Shown in pieces: positions 34,597 through 45,147 of a DNA stretch of 64,000 nucleotides. The notes beneath the pieces were generated by a model. That model was not told the DNA's origin, made no database searches, and was given only the letters and a program-made list of their open reading frames with translations. Source of the DNA: Yarrowia lipolytica (lineage: Eukaryota > Ascomycota > Dipodascomycetes > Dipodascales); the NCBI RefSeq assembly GCF_001761485.1, contig NC_090771.1, positions 2,542,001-2,606,000 on the forward strand. Direction: 5' to 3'. A program made the translations under genes and the position numbers. Position 1 is the stretch's first letter. Each line of letters begins with the position of its first letter.

Positions 34597-36299
34597 GTTG
34601 AATATCGTCGGTGGTTACGTGGAAAATGAAAGTTGCAGACTGGACAGAAGAAGGTCGACGCACATGGTTCGGTAGGGTAAGTGGGCGGTGAGAAGACTCT
34701 AAGGGGTGTCTAGAACAAAGAGAGGGGGAAGGTCCAAAACTCTGTTTGGCTGGACAATGAGATGCGATTAGTCTGTCAGAGATGCAGCCGAGGTCGTGTG
34801 AGCGAGGTGCACGACAGTAGAAAGTCACGTGAAACACGTGATACATACACTCACCTGGAAGAGTCACGTGATAACCTTGCCCCGGTATGTGGTATAGAGC
34901 GCACTTATCTATGCGTTATTACGATGCTATCAGAGGTTCAAACTTCTCATATTATGAAACGATTGTACATACCTGTAATACATACTGGTGCGTACATGTT
35001 GACGTGGTAATATTTGTCGTTACAGCATGTACGGGTATGTGGTTTTTTACGATAACTGTACACATCTGTACATTGGGATGAAGTAGTAAAACAAGGCGTA
35101 GCCTACCGTACCTGTGCGACGGGTGACGAGTCGTATAAAGTCGACACCTGTCCTCATCGTACACTATCTCGCGCAACTCGTACGGTACATACACAATCTA
35201 TTTCTGGAACATGCGTGCGGCTATTGTGACAACAGAAGACTGTAGAACATAAAACACGTGAGAATTCATACTTGTGGATAGAAACACTCGGATATTGTAG
35301 TGTCGAGATCCAAAACAGTCACGTGACTTTCACATGAGAACGCGACCTCTTGACTGTAACCCCCCAAACACCAGTTACTACTTGTAGTACAACTCGTACC
35401 ACACTCCACCATATACGTTATTCAACATACACAACTGCAAGTCGAACGTTGGGCTCCGTGGATCTTAAAATAGAAACTTTTGCGAACCTGACTTGCGCCC
35501 GGGAAACGCTCATAGCAACTGCAAATATGAGACCGATGAGGAACCAGACGTAGAGTCACAGGACCATGAGTTAGATGAAATCATTTGATTTCCTTCTAGT
35601 GGCCCGCACGTGACCTCATGGTCCTCGTAAAAAAACCACAGCACAGACTGTGGAGGACACTCTGGGACCCACTGACCAACCTTTGATCAACGGTTCCTAA
35701 TTCTTATTAGCTTAAGTAGGTTATCACGAGACCTAAAAAGAGAGCTATTGTAGGCGATTGGGTGGACTTAGAGAGACGGCGAAAAGTGCTACCGAAACAA
35801 CACTGCCCGAATATCTATTTTTCACACCCAAACGCGCCCCTTCTACGACCCCTCACTCGTGCACAAAGTGCCCGCGAACTCTGATACCCATAGAATTTAC
35901 AATCATCTGATATGGTTGCAGCACATCCACAGTGGAATTGGGACATTCGCTGCTTGGATGTCCAAACAAACGGCTCTAAATTGGGGAGACAACTAGCGTC
36001 GATCTTTGGCGGGAAAAAAAAAGAGACGCAAGCTAATGGAGAAAAAATATATATATAACTAGAGGTAAAGCAAGGTCGGACAGACGGCTGAAAGAGGACG
36101 GATATATACATTCAAATCGTCGCCATGTCTCTCTCACACAATCAAAGTTGTCATGCAGATTCGCTTACATCGTACCTCGCAACCTAACTCAATTTCCCCA
36201 CCCCACTTGCCAGTAAAAATGGAATATGACAGGGGGGAGCATTCAGAAATACAGGCACAACAGAAGACCGTAAAAACCACCTAATATACATTGCTTTAG
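34597..36299. other. Intergenic, YOP1 upstream to PEF1 3' end
   Basis: 1.7 kb with no credible ORF. It holds six CACGTG cores between 34826 and 35612 and one CTACTTGTAG at 35378-35387. An AAAATATATATATAAC stretch near 36045 is more likely PEF1 downstream sequence than a promoter. Confidence 0.55.
34826..35612. promoter_or_regulatory. Cluster of CACGTG (E-box) sites upstream of YOP1
   Basis: CACGTG occurs at 34826-34831, 34835-34840, 34865-34870, 35255-35260, 35320-35325 and 35607-35612, several inside GTCACGTGA. In yeasts this core binds basic helix-loop-helix proteins such as Cbf1, Tye7 and Pho4-like factors. About 0.2 sites would be expected by chance in this length. Confidence 0.6.
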
Positions 36300-37487
36300 T
36301 TACTTGAGTTTCATTATTTCCATCAGAAACTGCTCAAAAGACAGGTTGACGTAGCCCGTGTGATCCGTGTCATACTGGACAAACGAGTCTGTCATCCTTT
36401 TTAGCGAAATACAGCTCTGGACAAACAAGTCAAAGCCAATGACTCGCTCACCAGAGCTGTTGAAGTCTGAGTACTTGCTGTACATGAACTGGATGAAACT
36501 GTTAGACAGACGGTATCCAAATGCCTCCAGGGCTCGCACGTACTCGTCGTACGAGATGGATCCGCTCTTGTCCAGATCAAACTTGTCAAACAGCTTGCGC
36601 CAGTCGCCCAAGTAACGCCACAGGTTGCAAAACTCCTTGAATTCGATGGTTCCATTGCCGGACCGGTCGAACATCTTGATCATGACTCTCACCGTCTCCA
36701 TATTGAACTTTGTAAAGTCCCCGTTGACAAGAGCGTTGCCCAGCTCCTTTTCCGAAAGCCGGCCATTGTTGTTCTTGTCCACGCCGTTGAACAGCATCTT
36801 GAGATTCACATCAGGTAAAGGAGCGTATGGAATAGGCGACTGTGTTCCTGGCTTTGTGCCACCGCTGTTGCTGTTGCTGTTGTTGTGGCGACTGGGAGGA
36901 GGTCTGTTATTTCCGCTGGGTCCTCCGGCCTGATGCATGGGCGGAGGCTGTTGCAGCTGCTGGTTGTGAGACCGTGGGCTGGGTCGTAGCGGCTGTCCTT
37001 GAGGTGGTGGTGGAGGGGCAAAGTTGTTGTTGTAGCCGCCAGGGCCACCGCTCGAACCTCCTGACCCTCCCTGGTTGTAGTTGTTGTTGTAGTTGGAGTT
37101 GTTATTGTAGCTGTTGTTGTGGCCCTGGTTGCTATGGCTGCCGCCCGAGGGCTTTCTGGGAGCCTGATGACGGTTGGGGCCGCCAGGAGGAGGCCGTCCA
37201 TACTGCTGCTGCTGGGGAGGTGGAGGGGGAGCGTCCGAGAAAGTCTCCCCAGGGGTGGGGAAATGGGGAAGGTCGTCGTTACCGCCACGGGGATTGTTGT
37301 AGCCGGTGTACATCTGCTGTCTCTGTTGTTGCGGTGGCGGAGGTCCGTGTCTATACGAAGGTGGGGGTTGTGGGACCGAGCTGAAGGTCTCCTGGGGAGT
37401 GGGAAAGTGCTGTGTTAGGGAAAATGGAGAGGAGTACGGGGGAGGTTGTCGATCGGGAACACTCACGGGAAGCTGGTCGTATCCCAT
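36300..37487 (-). CDS. PEF1: Penta-EF-hand calcium-binding protein
   Basis: ALG-2/peflin-like cytosolic calcium sensor (yeast Pef1, YGR058W), linked to cation homeostasis, budding and membrane repair. The N-terminal half is a disordered Pro/Gln/Asn/Gly-rich tail with repeated HFPTP[QG]ETFS...PPPP blocks and YNNN runs. The C-terminal 170 residues carry five EF hands: DKNNNGRLSEKEL, DRSGNGTIEFKEF, DLDKSGSISYDEY, a degenerate FNSSGERVIGFDLF and the terminal pairing hand DTDHTGYVNLSFEQF. I take ATG 37485-37487 (MGYDQLP) as the start. Right after codon 7 is GTGAGT (intron 37466-37410, 57 nt) ending CCCTAACACAG. Splicing keeps the frame and so does retention (see findings). With the intron retained the protein is about 395 residues; spliced, about 376. 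Divergent from TTI1. Confidence 0.9.
   Translation of the reverse strand: MGYDQLPVSVPDRQPPPYSSPFSLTQHFPTPQETFSSVPQPPPSYRHGPPPPQQQRQQMYTGYNNPRGGNDDLPHFPTPGETFSDAPPPPPQQQQYGRPPPGGPNRHQAPRKPSGGSHSNQGHNNSYNNNSNYNNNYNQGGSGGSSGGPGGYNNNFAPPPPPQGQPLRPSPRSHNQQLQQPPPMHQAGGPSGNNRPPPSRHNNSNSNSGGTKPGTQSPIPYAPLPDVNLKMLFNGVDKNNNGRLSEKELGNALVNGDFTKFNMETVRVMIKMFDRSGNGTIEFKEFCNLWRYLGDWRKLFDKFDLDKSGSISYDEYVRALEAFGYRLSNSFIQFMYSKYSDFNSSGERVIGFDLFVQSCISLKRMTDSFVQYDTDHTGYVNLSFEQFLMEIMKLK
37410..37466 (-). other. Candidate 57-nt in-frame intron of PEF1
   Basis: The 5' end GTGAGT and 3' end CCCTAACACAG both match the splice signals of PEX3B in this window. The length is a multiple of three and there is no stop codon inside. 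Removing it yields MGYDQLPHFPTPQETFSSVP, which mirrors the later repeat NDDLPHFPTPGETFSDAP, an argument that splicing is real. Confidence 0.6.
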
Positions 37488-37512
37488 GGCATTAGCTGGC
37501 GAAAGAAAGAGG

Positions 37513-37531
37513 TTTTTTTTTTTTTTTTTTT
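37513..37531. repeat. 19-bp poly-T tract
   Basis: A homopolymer of 19 T on the plus strand (poly-A on the PEF1 sense strand) lies just upstream of the PEF1 start, between PEF1 and TTI1. It is probably a nucleosome-excluding tract in the shared 288-bp divergent promoter. Confidence 0.75.
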
Positions 37532-37775
37532 GGTTAATAGGAGGACAAAAAAAAGAGAGTGAGAAAAAGAGAGTGCCAAGGATCGTGGGGGAGAGTGTAT
37601 GTATGTCTTGCAACTGTGGAGTATAGAGTCAGGGCCACACTCCCACTTTGACTTTCTTCACTATGCCTAACAACAAAGCTCTTTGGGACACCCATGCTGC
37701 AACCCTAACCGGGGTTTGAATTCAATCTGACATGCAAGCATTACAATCGATAACCAATTAAATTATTTATTGACC

Positions 37776-40481
37776 ATGGACGAGGCGCTACGGAAACAGC
37801 AATTCAGCCAACTACAACCACTCACAGTGGCGCTATCCAAGGAAGTTCTGTTACCGCCAAAACAACGACTACAGAAGCAAGATGCCATCTACACTCGCCT
37901 CAAGGACCTAAGGGCGTTCCTACAGCAACAAGACCTGATTTGGTCCAAGAACCTCGCCGATTACACATTTTTCCCCATCATGCATCTTCTACAAGGAATA
38001 ACAGACATTTTAGACCTCCGCGACGGCATTCGAGAATGTATTCTGGCTATCATCGACATTCTGATCTCAAAAGTGTGGAATCTGGACATGAATCAGACCT
38101 TAGCAAGGGAGCTACTGTCTTTGTCTGCAAACCTATCATCTGGAGATGACGACAAGACTAGCGACGAGACCAGATTGGAAGCGGCTAGATGCTTTGGAGG
38201 TATTTTCCCTTCAAAACCGGCTCTAAATGATGTGGGCCCTATCATCATGCTGCTACTGCAATGGGGAGAGAAAGGCGGGTCTGTGGAGCTACGTGAACAA
38301 TCATGGATGTCTTTATTGGCACTATTTGAGGGACTGAGCAGCAAGGAAACCGCCCAGATCCTTCCGGGAGTCGTCTCTGGAGTCTCAAAGGTTGTCAATG
38401 GGCATTACAAGGTGGCGGTGGCCGCCCTCAAGGTGCTACGACAGGTGACGGTGACCGCACTACACAATGGATGCAAGGATGATGAAAAGTGGCTTGAATA
38501 CACCCGAAAGCAGTATTTGGTGACCCTAAAGATGATATCTACCCGTAAGCACAACCAGACAAACACTCAGTTGATCCTATTGTGCTCAGATATCGTTGGA
38601 AAATGCAACGAGAGCCTGGAAAACTGCTTGCCTATCTGTGTCGATATCCTGCTTAGCTTAGACGCTACTGAAGAGTTTATCAAGTACCAAAGCAAGCTTG
38701 AAACGGTGCTGGACGAACGAATGTATGTCTGGTTGGACAATCTGCCGTCCCTACTGACGAGAAACGACGATACAGAGCCACTGGCGGTACTCAAGTGTCT
38801 CAAGGGGGGCATGCAACTACAAAAGGACGACGGATCCAGAAGTCTGCTGGTGGAAAAGCTGGTCGAAGCGGTCAATAGTATCAACCAACATGCCATTGCA
38901 CCAGCCAAGAACAAGATGCTGTCTTCAGATACACCAATCAACTTTGTTAAGCATGAAGGAATTAACAAAAGAGCAATTCAGGTCGATCATAATGCCAAGC
39001 ACGTCATGCCGTTCAGAGGCTTCGGTATCACCACGTTACTCAATGACGAAGTCCAGACTGCGCTGGAGGAGGTTGTAGTTGCTGCAGATGTATCTTTCGA
39101 GGATATCCAGTCCTCCGACGAAGTATCACAGTTATGGATGTCCAATCTGATGTTGAAGTCTGACGACTGGCTTGTGGGGATGCCTGGTGACAAGTTTGAC
39201 GCCTACGAGCTGGAAAACTACTACATTGACGCTCTCAAATCCCCAAAGCAGCAGTATCAGTATCTTGCTCTTCAAGGAATTGGATTGATGGCTGCTCAGA
39301 CACCTCTGAATGATTCGCTGATGGACATTCTGTACCCAATCCTTGCCCTGGTCCCTTCAGATCATGGATTAGTGAGTGATATGGCTCGAGAGACCCTCCT
39401 ACAGCTGTCTACGACCTGTGGATACACTTCTGTACAGAACATGATGGTGGAGAACGCCGATTACCTCATCGATTCAATCTCGCTTGCGATACAGTCAATG
39501 GATGTTTCCCCTGGCACATTTCAGATATTGACAGTTTTGATCAAGCTGACTGGATCTGACATTGTGGGGTACCTGGATGACGTTGTTAAGACGCTGTTTA
39601 GGTTGCTTGACAGCTACCAAGGGTACCCCCAATTGGTGGAGAGTGTGATTGGTGTCTTCACGGCTCTGATCGAGGTTATGGAAGCGTCAGTCAAGGTAAA
39701 ACGGGTGGAGGACATGAAGAAGAAGGCCCTGACGCTGGAGGGGGTGCTGGAGGAGCTACGTGAGAGACAGAAAATGCCTGTCGAAGAGGAGCATGAGTTC
39801 GAATCTCATCCCAACAAACCATTTGGGGAATCAGACGATAAGATGGATGAAGAGGAAGATCAAGCCCAAGCAGATGCAGGCGAGGAGTCCGAGAAGTGGA
39901 CAGGAACACTGGCTAAACCTACATATAAACTTGTGAAGCAGATCTTTGACTACGTTCAGAATCTAATCACCTCTGACTCACCAAAACTGGTTGTGTCGCT
40001 CTGCAGACTGGTTTCTATCTGTGCTCCTCTACTTGCAGGCATTGATGAAGATCAGCAGAGCGAGTATTTGCCCAGCATCAACGATCTGTACCCTTTGCTT
40101 GAGAACGGTGCCTTCTCAGATGACATTGTGGTAGCCGAGTCGTGTTTAAGGACAATCAGTCTGCTCTTGCAGTCGGTCGACGCCTCGTTTATGCGGTCGA
40201 GAATGGTAGATCTGTTTCCTCGTCTGCAAGGTGCGTTCGACAAACTGTTGGGAACAGCCTCCTCAGCTGTCGACCACAAGACCCGACGTGCTTCCTCCCT
40301 TTTGTCCACCATGACAGTTGTGGTGGAGTCTGTCACTCTGCCCACCATAGTTTTGACAGCCGCGTGTTTTACGTGTCGAGCCCATTTGGCCGGCAGCACT
40401 TCCCGGGAGACTGTTTCATATCGCCGGGCTCTTGAAACCGCTAATCCGGACATGTATCAGCTGTTTCTAACAAGCACCTAA
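37776..40481 (+). CDS. TTI1: Tel2-interacting protein 1 (TTT complex)
   Basis: 901-residue all-helical HEAT-repeat protein of the Tti1 family. With Tel2 and Tti2 it forms the TTT co-chaperone that helps fold and stabilise the PIKK kinases (Tor, Tel1, Mec1, Tra1). The N-terminal region matches the family pattern: LRAFLQQQDLIWSKNLADYTFFPIMHLLQ, followed by CILAIIDILISKVW and EAARCFGGIFPS. An acidic, presumably disordered insert (EEEHEFESHPNKP...DKMDEEEDQAQ) lies near residues 670-710 and separates the N- and C-terminal HEAT arrays, as in yeast Tti1 (1,038 residues). The start is ATG 37776 in ACCATGG context; an in-frame TTG two codons earlier is ignored. Codon bias is low, fitting a low-abundance protein. 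No intron. Confidence 0.8.
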   Translation: MDEALRKQQFSQLQPLTVALSKEVLLPPKQRLQKQDAIYTRLKDLRAFLQQQDLIWSKNLADYTFFPIMHLLQGITDILDLRDGIRECILAIIDILISKVWNLDMNQTLARELLSLSANLSSGDDDKTSDETRLEAARCFGGIFPSKPALNDVGPIIMLLLQWGEKGGSVELREQSWMSLLALFEGLSSKETAQILPGVVSGVSKVVNGHYKVAVAALKVLRQVTVTALHNGCKDDEKWLEYTRKQYLVTLKMISTRKHNQTNTQLILLCSDIVGKCNESLENCLPICVDILLSLDATEEFIKYQSKLETVLDERMYVWLDNLPSLLTRNDDTEPLAVLKCLKGGMQLQKDDGSRSLLVEKLVEAVNSINQHAIAPAKNKMLSSDTPINFVKHEGINKRAIQVDHNAKHVMPFRGFGITTLLNDEVQTALEEVVVAADVSFEDIQSSDEVSQLWMSNLMLKSDDWLVGMPGDKFDAYELENYYIDALKSPKQQYQYLALQGIGLMAAQTPLNDSLMDILYPILALVPSDHGLVSDMARETLLQLSTTCGYTSVQNMMVENADYLIDSISLAIQSMDVSPGTFQILTVLIKLTGSDIVGYLDDVVKTLFRLLDSYQGYPQLVESVIGVFTALIEVMEASVKVKRVEDMKKKALTLEGVLEELRERQKMPVEEEHEFESHPNKPFGESDDKMDEEEDQAQADAGEESEKWTGTLAKPTYKLVKQIFDYVQNLITSDSPKLVVSLCRLVSICAPLLAGIDEDQQSEYLPSINDLYPLLENGAFSDDIVVAESCLRTISLLLQSVDASFMRSRMVDLFPRLQGAFDKLLGTASSAVDHKTRRASSLLSTMTVVVESVTLPTIVLTAACFTCRAHLAGSTSRETVSYRRALETANPDMYQLFLTST

Positions 40482-41626
40482 ATGGAATACCTTCTCTAGT
40501 TAACGCCATCCAATAGAGTATCGCAGAGCACTACCGCATATCATTGTGTTACACGAATGTGTGTCTTGGCAACCCCCTGTTTTGTCCGTCGGTACCTTAC
40601 GTGACAGACAAGTACGAGTACATGTACAAGTCCTTCAATGTGTGATTGTAGCTGTTGATAGGTGGGGTGGGGTCAACCACTCGTACATGTTGTAGCTTGA
40701 AGGAAAGACAGGGATCGTAACACCATGGTGTACTCGTAATTGTCGGCTCAGCGCTCCTATCGAGACGCGTAATTTACTCGTAATTGGCGTGGGATCGACA
40801 CCCACCTCCTTCGATATCCCTGGATCGTCGGATTTTCACGCGCTCGTTTTCCTTGCACTCTTTTCTGCTGACGCTTGGAACCCGTCCATGCAGGTAATTG
40901 ACTTTGGAGGTGCAGTAGTTCTACCGTTTGGGGAAATGGGCCTACGGGCGGGGTAGGAGGAGGTTAATAAAGAGGGAAAGTAAAAACGGCAATAGCAAGC
41001 AGAAAACCAGAAATAATCGGATAAAAGGCGTAATAAATAGCACTTGGTCCAAAAGAGGAACTTTTAACGCGTACATATGTCCAGACTCCTGGAAAATACA
41101 CTCTGAGACCTCTCCCGAGCGATCCCGTGGGCTGCCCCTCACCGCGACTAACCCCCTGACACTTATATATAGCATGAACCCTTCACATTAGCTTTGGACA
41201 GACAAAGCTTGACCGAGGTAGGCGTTTGTGAGACTATAAGCGTGGTATATGTAGGAGGGGGCGTAGTGGGGGGAGAGAAGCGAGACATTAGCGAGTAGTA
41301 AGCGAGAAGTGAACCAAATAAATGAAGCGAATTTTGGCCAGAAAAAGATGCAAAATTGCACACGTCATGCGACCACAAACCAAGGAGACCCCTCCGGCCC
41401 CCACATGGAACTAGCACCCTTCCCATTATCCACTAAACACAGCCGAAGCATGGAGCTAAACCAAAACTCTAACCGAAACCAGAAACGATCTCCGTACACG
41501 AGGAGGCAGAAGGGAGCAGACAAAAAAAAAGAGAGTGGCCCATATATATACTTCGCGTGCTTCCCACAACTCCTCCTCTTCATCTACTACGGTCCTTCCT
41601 TAACACCACACACACACTCCTTAATA
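40482..41626. other. Intergenic, TTI1 to the Ser/Ala-rich GPI-type gene
   Basis: 1.1 kb. The 41627 frame stays open upstream for 106 codons, but its composition is unlike the gene and a TATATATA element sits inside it. I therefore read this as promoter. No RNA gene or repeat was recognised. Confidence 0.55.
41542..41550 (+). promoter_or_regulatory. TATA element of the 41627 gene
   Basis: ATATATATA ends 77 bp before ATG 41627. It is followed by a C/T-rich leader (CTTCCCACAACTCCTCCTCTTC) typical of transcription start regions of strongly expressed Yarrowia genes. Confidence 0.55.
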
Positions 41627-42274
41627 ATGTCTGACTCGTCTATCAACCTGGCTACTGTCTCTCTGCCCGCCGCTGGCGACATTGGTTTTGGTACCTCCGC
41701 CTCTTTCCCCACCGACATCTCTGCTTTGCTTACCATGACCGAGACCTCCTACGACCCCGCCGCTGTCTCTTCTGCCGCCGCCGCTCTGATCCAGAACGGT
41801 GAGCAGCAGGCTTCCATTGACGCTGCTCTCTCTGGCCTGGCTGAGAACGGAACCTCCATCACTGACTCCGCCGCTCTGGCTATCCTCGCTTCTGCCTCTG
41901 CTCTGCAGTCCCAGAACGGTACCGCCGCCGCCGCCGAGGCCACCTCCTCCTCCAACGGTACCGCTGTTGCTGGTGCTGGTGCTGGCGACTCCATCTCTGT
42001 CGCCTCTGCTCCCTCTGGCGCATCCGGCGTTCTCACCAACTCCGTCCCTGCCTCTGACTCTGGCTCTGCCCTCGTCACCGCTTCCGGCTCCGGCAGAGCT
42101 TCTGGCTCTGCCAAGGCCTCTGGATCCGCCTCTGGATCCGCCCGAGCCTCCGGCTCCGGCTCTGCTTCTGCTGCCGCTGCCTCTGCCTCCGGCTCCACCG
42201 AGAAGGCCAACACCGGCGCTCACATGGTCATCCCCGCCATTCTGCTTGCCGCTCCCCTGGCCGCTCTTCTTTAA
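41627..42274 (+). CDS. Ser/Ala/Gly-rich protein with GPI-type C terminus
   Basis: 215 residues of very biased composition: Ala and Ser make up much of the protein, with N-glycosylation-type NGT sites. A Ser-Gly-Ser-Ala low-complexity tract runs over about residues 140-190. The C terminus is KANTGAHMVIPAILLAAPLAALL, that is a small-residue cleavage site, a short spacer and a hydrophobic tail as in GPI-anchored cell-wall proteins. The N terminus (MSDSSINLATVSLPAAGD) is not an obvious signal peptide, which is odd for such a protein. Codon use is extremely biased (GCC, TCC, CTG), so high expression is likely. Function unknown; a structural wall protein is the best guess. The nearby 44809 gene has a similar tail. 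Confidence 0.7.
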   Translation: MSDSSINLATVSLPAAGDIGFGTSASFPTDISALLTMTETSYDPAAVSSAAAALIQNGEQQASIDAALSGLAENGTSITDSAALAILASASALQSQNGTAAAAEATSSSNGTAVAGAGAGDSISVASAPSGASGVLTNSVPASDSGSALVTASGSGRASGSAKASGSASGSARASGSGSASAAAASASGSTEKANTGAHMVIPAILLAAPLAALL

Positions 42275-44808
42275 GCGATGAGTTAGATAGATATTTATTT
42301 AGTAATTGACCCTTTTGGCTAGTCCGACATTCTTAGATGCAGGTCAAGGTGTTTGCATGTTGGCTACAAACGATAGATCTACGGCATTCATTGTATAGGG
42401 TGCTATTAACCCCTCCATTTCAATCAACAACCATTCATTCAATCATACATGTATGTTCTTCACATTCATCGTATAACGGTCATTTTATTTTCCAGCTCGT
42501 GTCTCGAGCTCAATGTGAAACATAACAGAGACACAAGCTTGGTGGGATGAACGTTGGAATGTACAGGGGTGTGGCTGACTCTGGGAGACTCAATGGAAAG
42601 ACGTGATTCAAGTGTGTGTTAGGCTACATACGACAGTGCGGCTGTAGAATAAGGAAGACATTCTATCTACAAGTAGTACCTGCCCACAAAACCTGTTAGC
42701 ACACGGTACACGGCTGACCTGTCTACGGCATACTACAATACGACTAAACGGGTACGAGGGACCTTGTAAAAAGGTTAGGGCGCGTATTAGTGCACTTCGG
42801 AGGGCTAGGGCATGGTCCAGATGCTTGTAGCTTGTGCTATGGGTTGGGGGATGTCGCTGATGGTTGCTGTCCTGTTACAAAACACACCATCTGTTATTAT
42901 TTACTTCCAGACACGCTCGTGTTTATATACGAAAACAAGGTTGCCGCTGTTTTCAGATGTAAACATTGGGAACCTAAACGAGGTGGTGAACATAAAGTTG
43001 GGATAACGTAAGACGAGAAATGTGGTTGCTGTGGTGATAGAACAGCAGTGAGATGCATAGACGCTTAGTCAGCTCAAATTGTATAATAGCGTTATCGGGT
43101 GTCTAATACGAGAACGAAACGAGAATATAAGAAAGACGTTCTGTTGACCACTACATGTGGTCGCTACTCGTCCCGTCCCAGTAGCTACGTACATACTGTA
43201 ATGTGTGCTGCTATGGTTTCTGAGTTGCACGGCTATGGGTACAAGTGCTTCAGAAAATACGATACTCATTGGAGGACCAAGGAATATAGACAAAAGTTTG
43301 GAACATCGATCAAATGAGATCGGATGGTGGATCCCAGCTATATTTTCATATCATATACCATGTACAGTAATATCCCATAATGACCCAGAGTGATAATACT
43401 TGTACCTACAAGTAGAAGTACATACTGTAGTTATGGTGTCTCCAGCTTTCCAAACATCCTGAGCTTCACTACTTGTAGTCACACGGCTGCAGATTTGGAA
43501 TGTATCAAGATGTTCTGGATTTGATCGTGACAGTACATACTGTGCAGTAGCCGACGGACAGTAATATACATGAGTGCTTTTTGACTAATTCTCTGCTTCC
43601 CACAGGACTGTACCGAGTTCTGTCGATTGTAACTGACATTACTTGATATTCTTCTTGATAACAATTTCAACCTTGTTAAGCGAGGTGTAATACAGCATTA
43701 AAACAGCATCCTAACCACTCTGCTACAAGCGGTAAAGAAGCACTATAGATACACATACGACAATACAACAGCCAAGTACGACTCTGTCTCACGCAGTGCC
43801 AATTTCCCGTAGGAGCCACTGTATGATCGATTCACCCCAATACCCCTTTCCTCATCTATGCACTCAGTGGATAGTACACTTACGCTTGCCCAGACGGATG
43901 GTTACTCGGACCGATCGACCAATAAGAGAGCCGTTGTTGCAGAGCAGTCACTAGTTTAGCCTTGTATATGTCCGCGAAACACCAACACGTATCAGCCAAC
44001 AAGTCAAAGGCATAGACACACTCAGTCCCACCTCTATAACAGCCTAAGAATGGTCCCATTCAGCAACTACTGGATGCAATTTGCTGTCAATTTTTACAAC
44101 CTGGTTGTCTGCCATGCACACATTTAACTCAATCTGCTTTTCAGGTGCCTTTCAGGTGCCTCCTTTTCCCCCAATGATAGACGTTAAAATTTGAGCCTTT
44201 TGAGTGTGCACTAATAGCGAGTCTGACTGTATTAACTACAGTACAAGTAGATGAATTTTAATGCCGCCGGACGACGTAAACAAACACCACGCCGTTATAT
44301 GTCATCTGGTTGTGGTTCTGACAGGCGTGCTTCTCGTAAATGCCGCAGGGCATCGCTTGGCGGCCTATTTGCACATGACGCCGCATCATCGGGGCAGACG
44401 ACATTAATATCCCGCTCCTACACAAGAGCTCTTTACCCAAAAAGGAAGGCGGTCTTTGTTGGTGTGTATGCGCATGTCTCTTTTGGGCCGACTTATGCCG
44501 TTTATACACCCACAAACAAAATGTAAATACTAACTCCGAGGGGTCCGAAAAACTGTGGAGGGCTGAAGACTGAGCAATTGAAGCTGATAATATGGGTCCT
44601 GAGCGGACAATTACTGTTTTCCTGGTTTTACTATCACTTAATTCCTTCTCTATCAACCCCTTTCTCGCTCCGTTAAGTTGCACACACCCGTGTGTAGACA
44701 CTTTCTCGGAATCCTAATTGCGCGATTTGGCTCGCTTTGGCTCACAGCTTTCTCATATATACTCTCTAGACCCATCTCACTCCACTCTCCTCCCACACAC
44801 TTACCATA
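42275..44808. other. Intergenic, between the two GPI-type genes
   Basis: 2.5 kb with no gene I can support. It is rich in the dispersed motifs: CTACAAGTAG at 42667-42676 and 43406-43415, CTACTTGTAG at 43469-43478, and GTACATACTGTA at 43189-43200 and 43418-43429. An AT-rich flank, then a TATA-like ATATATA at 44755-44761, precede the 44809 gene. Confidence 0.55.
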
Positions 44809-45147
44809 ATGCTCGCCCTCGCTCTCCTCCCCGCCGTTGCCCCTGGCCGCTTACGTGCCCCTCTGGACGCCGAGTTCGCCACTGCCACTATTGCCACCCA
44901 CCACGGTGCCAAGGAGGCCCCCTACAGCGCCATTGGCCCCGATGCTACCTGGACTGCCAACACCTCCGTGATCGCCACCACCTCTTCCAATCTCGTCTTC
45001 GCTCCCCAGGACGCTGATGCTACTGGATCCGATTCCCAGCCCGCATACTTCCCTAAGGCAGCCACCCACCACAAGAAGAACGCCGGTGCCATGAAGACTG
45101 CTGCTCCCATCGCTCTTGCTGCCGTTGGCCTGCCCCTTCTCTTTTAG
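44809..45147 (+). CDS. Small secreted/GPI-type protein, 112 aa
   Basis: A 112-residue protein starting MLALALLPAVAPG, a short hydrophobic signal-peptide-like start with probable cleavage near residues 18-21. A Thr/Ala-rich body has one NTS glycosylation site, and the tail is HHKKNAGAMKTAAPIALAAVGLPLLF. The tail resembles that of the 41627 protein: basic residues, N-small-G-A, then a hydrophobic end. This suggests GPI attachment at the Asn. Codon use is strongly biased to GCC/CTC, unlike random ORFs in this AT-rich region. A TATA-like ATATATA lies about 50 bp upstream, followed by a C/T-rich leader. Function unknown; a cell-wall peptide is plausible. Confidence 0.65.
   Translation: MLALALLPAVAPGRLRAPLDAEFATATIATHHGAKEAPYSAIGPDATWTANTSVIATTSSNLVFAPQDADATGSDSQPAYFPKAATHHKKNAGAMKTAAPIALAAVGLPLLF

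Noticed and set aside
41309-41626. Upstream in-frame extension of the 41627 gene by 106 codons
   Set aside because: It crosses a TATA element and C/T-rich leader and has unlike composition; more likely promoter.
43640-43760. tRNA-like A box (TAGCAGAGTGGTTAGGATGC on the minus strand)
   Set aside because: No acceptable B box, acceptor pairing or terminator could be found around it; at most a degraded tRNA fragment.
44251-44526. 91-codon ORF in front of the small GPI-type gene
   Set aside because: No codon bias, no domain, overlaps an equally open frame on the other strand.
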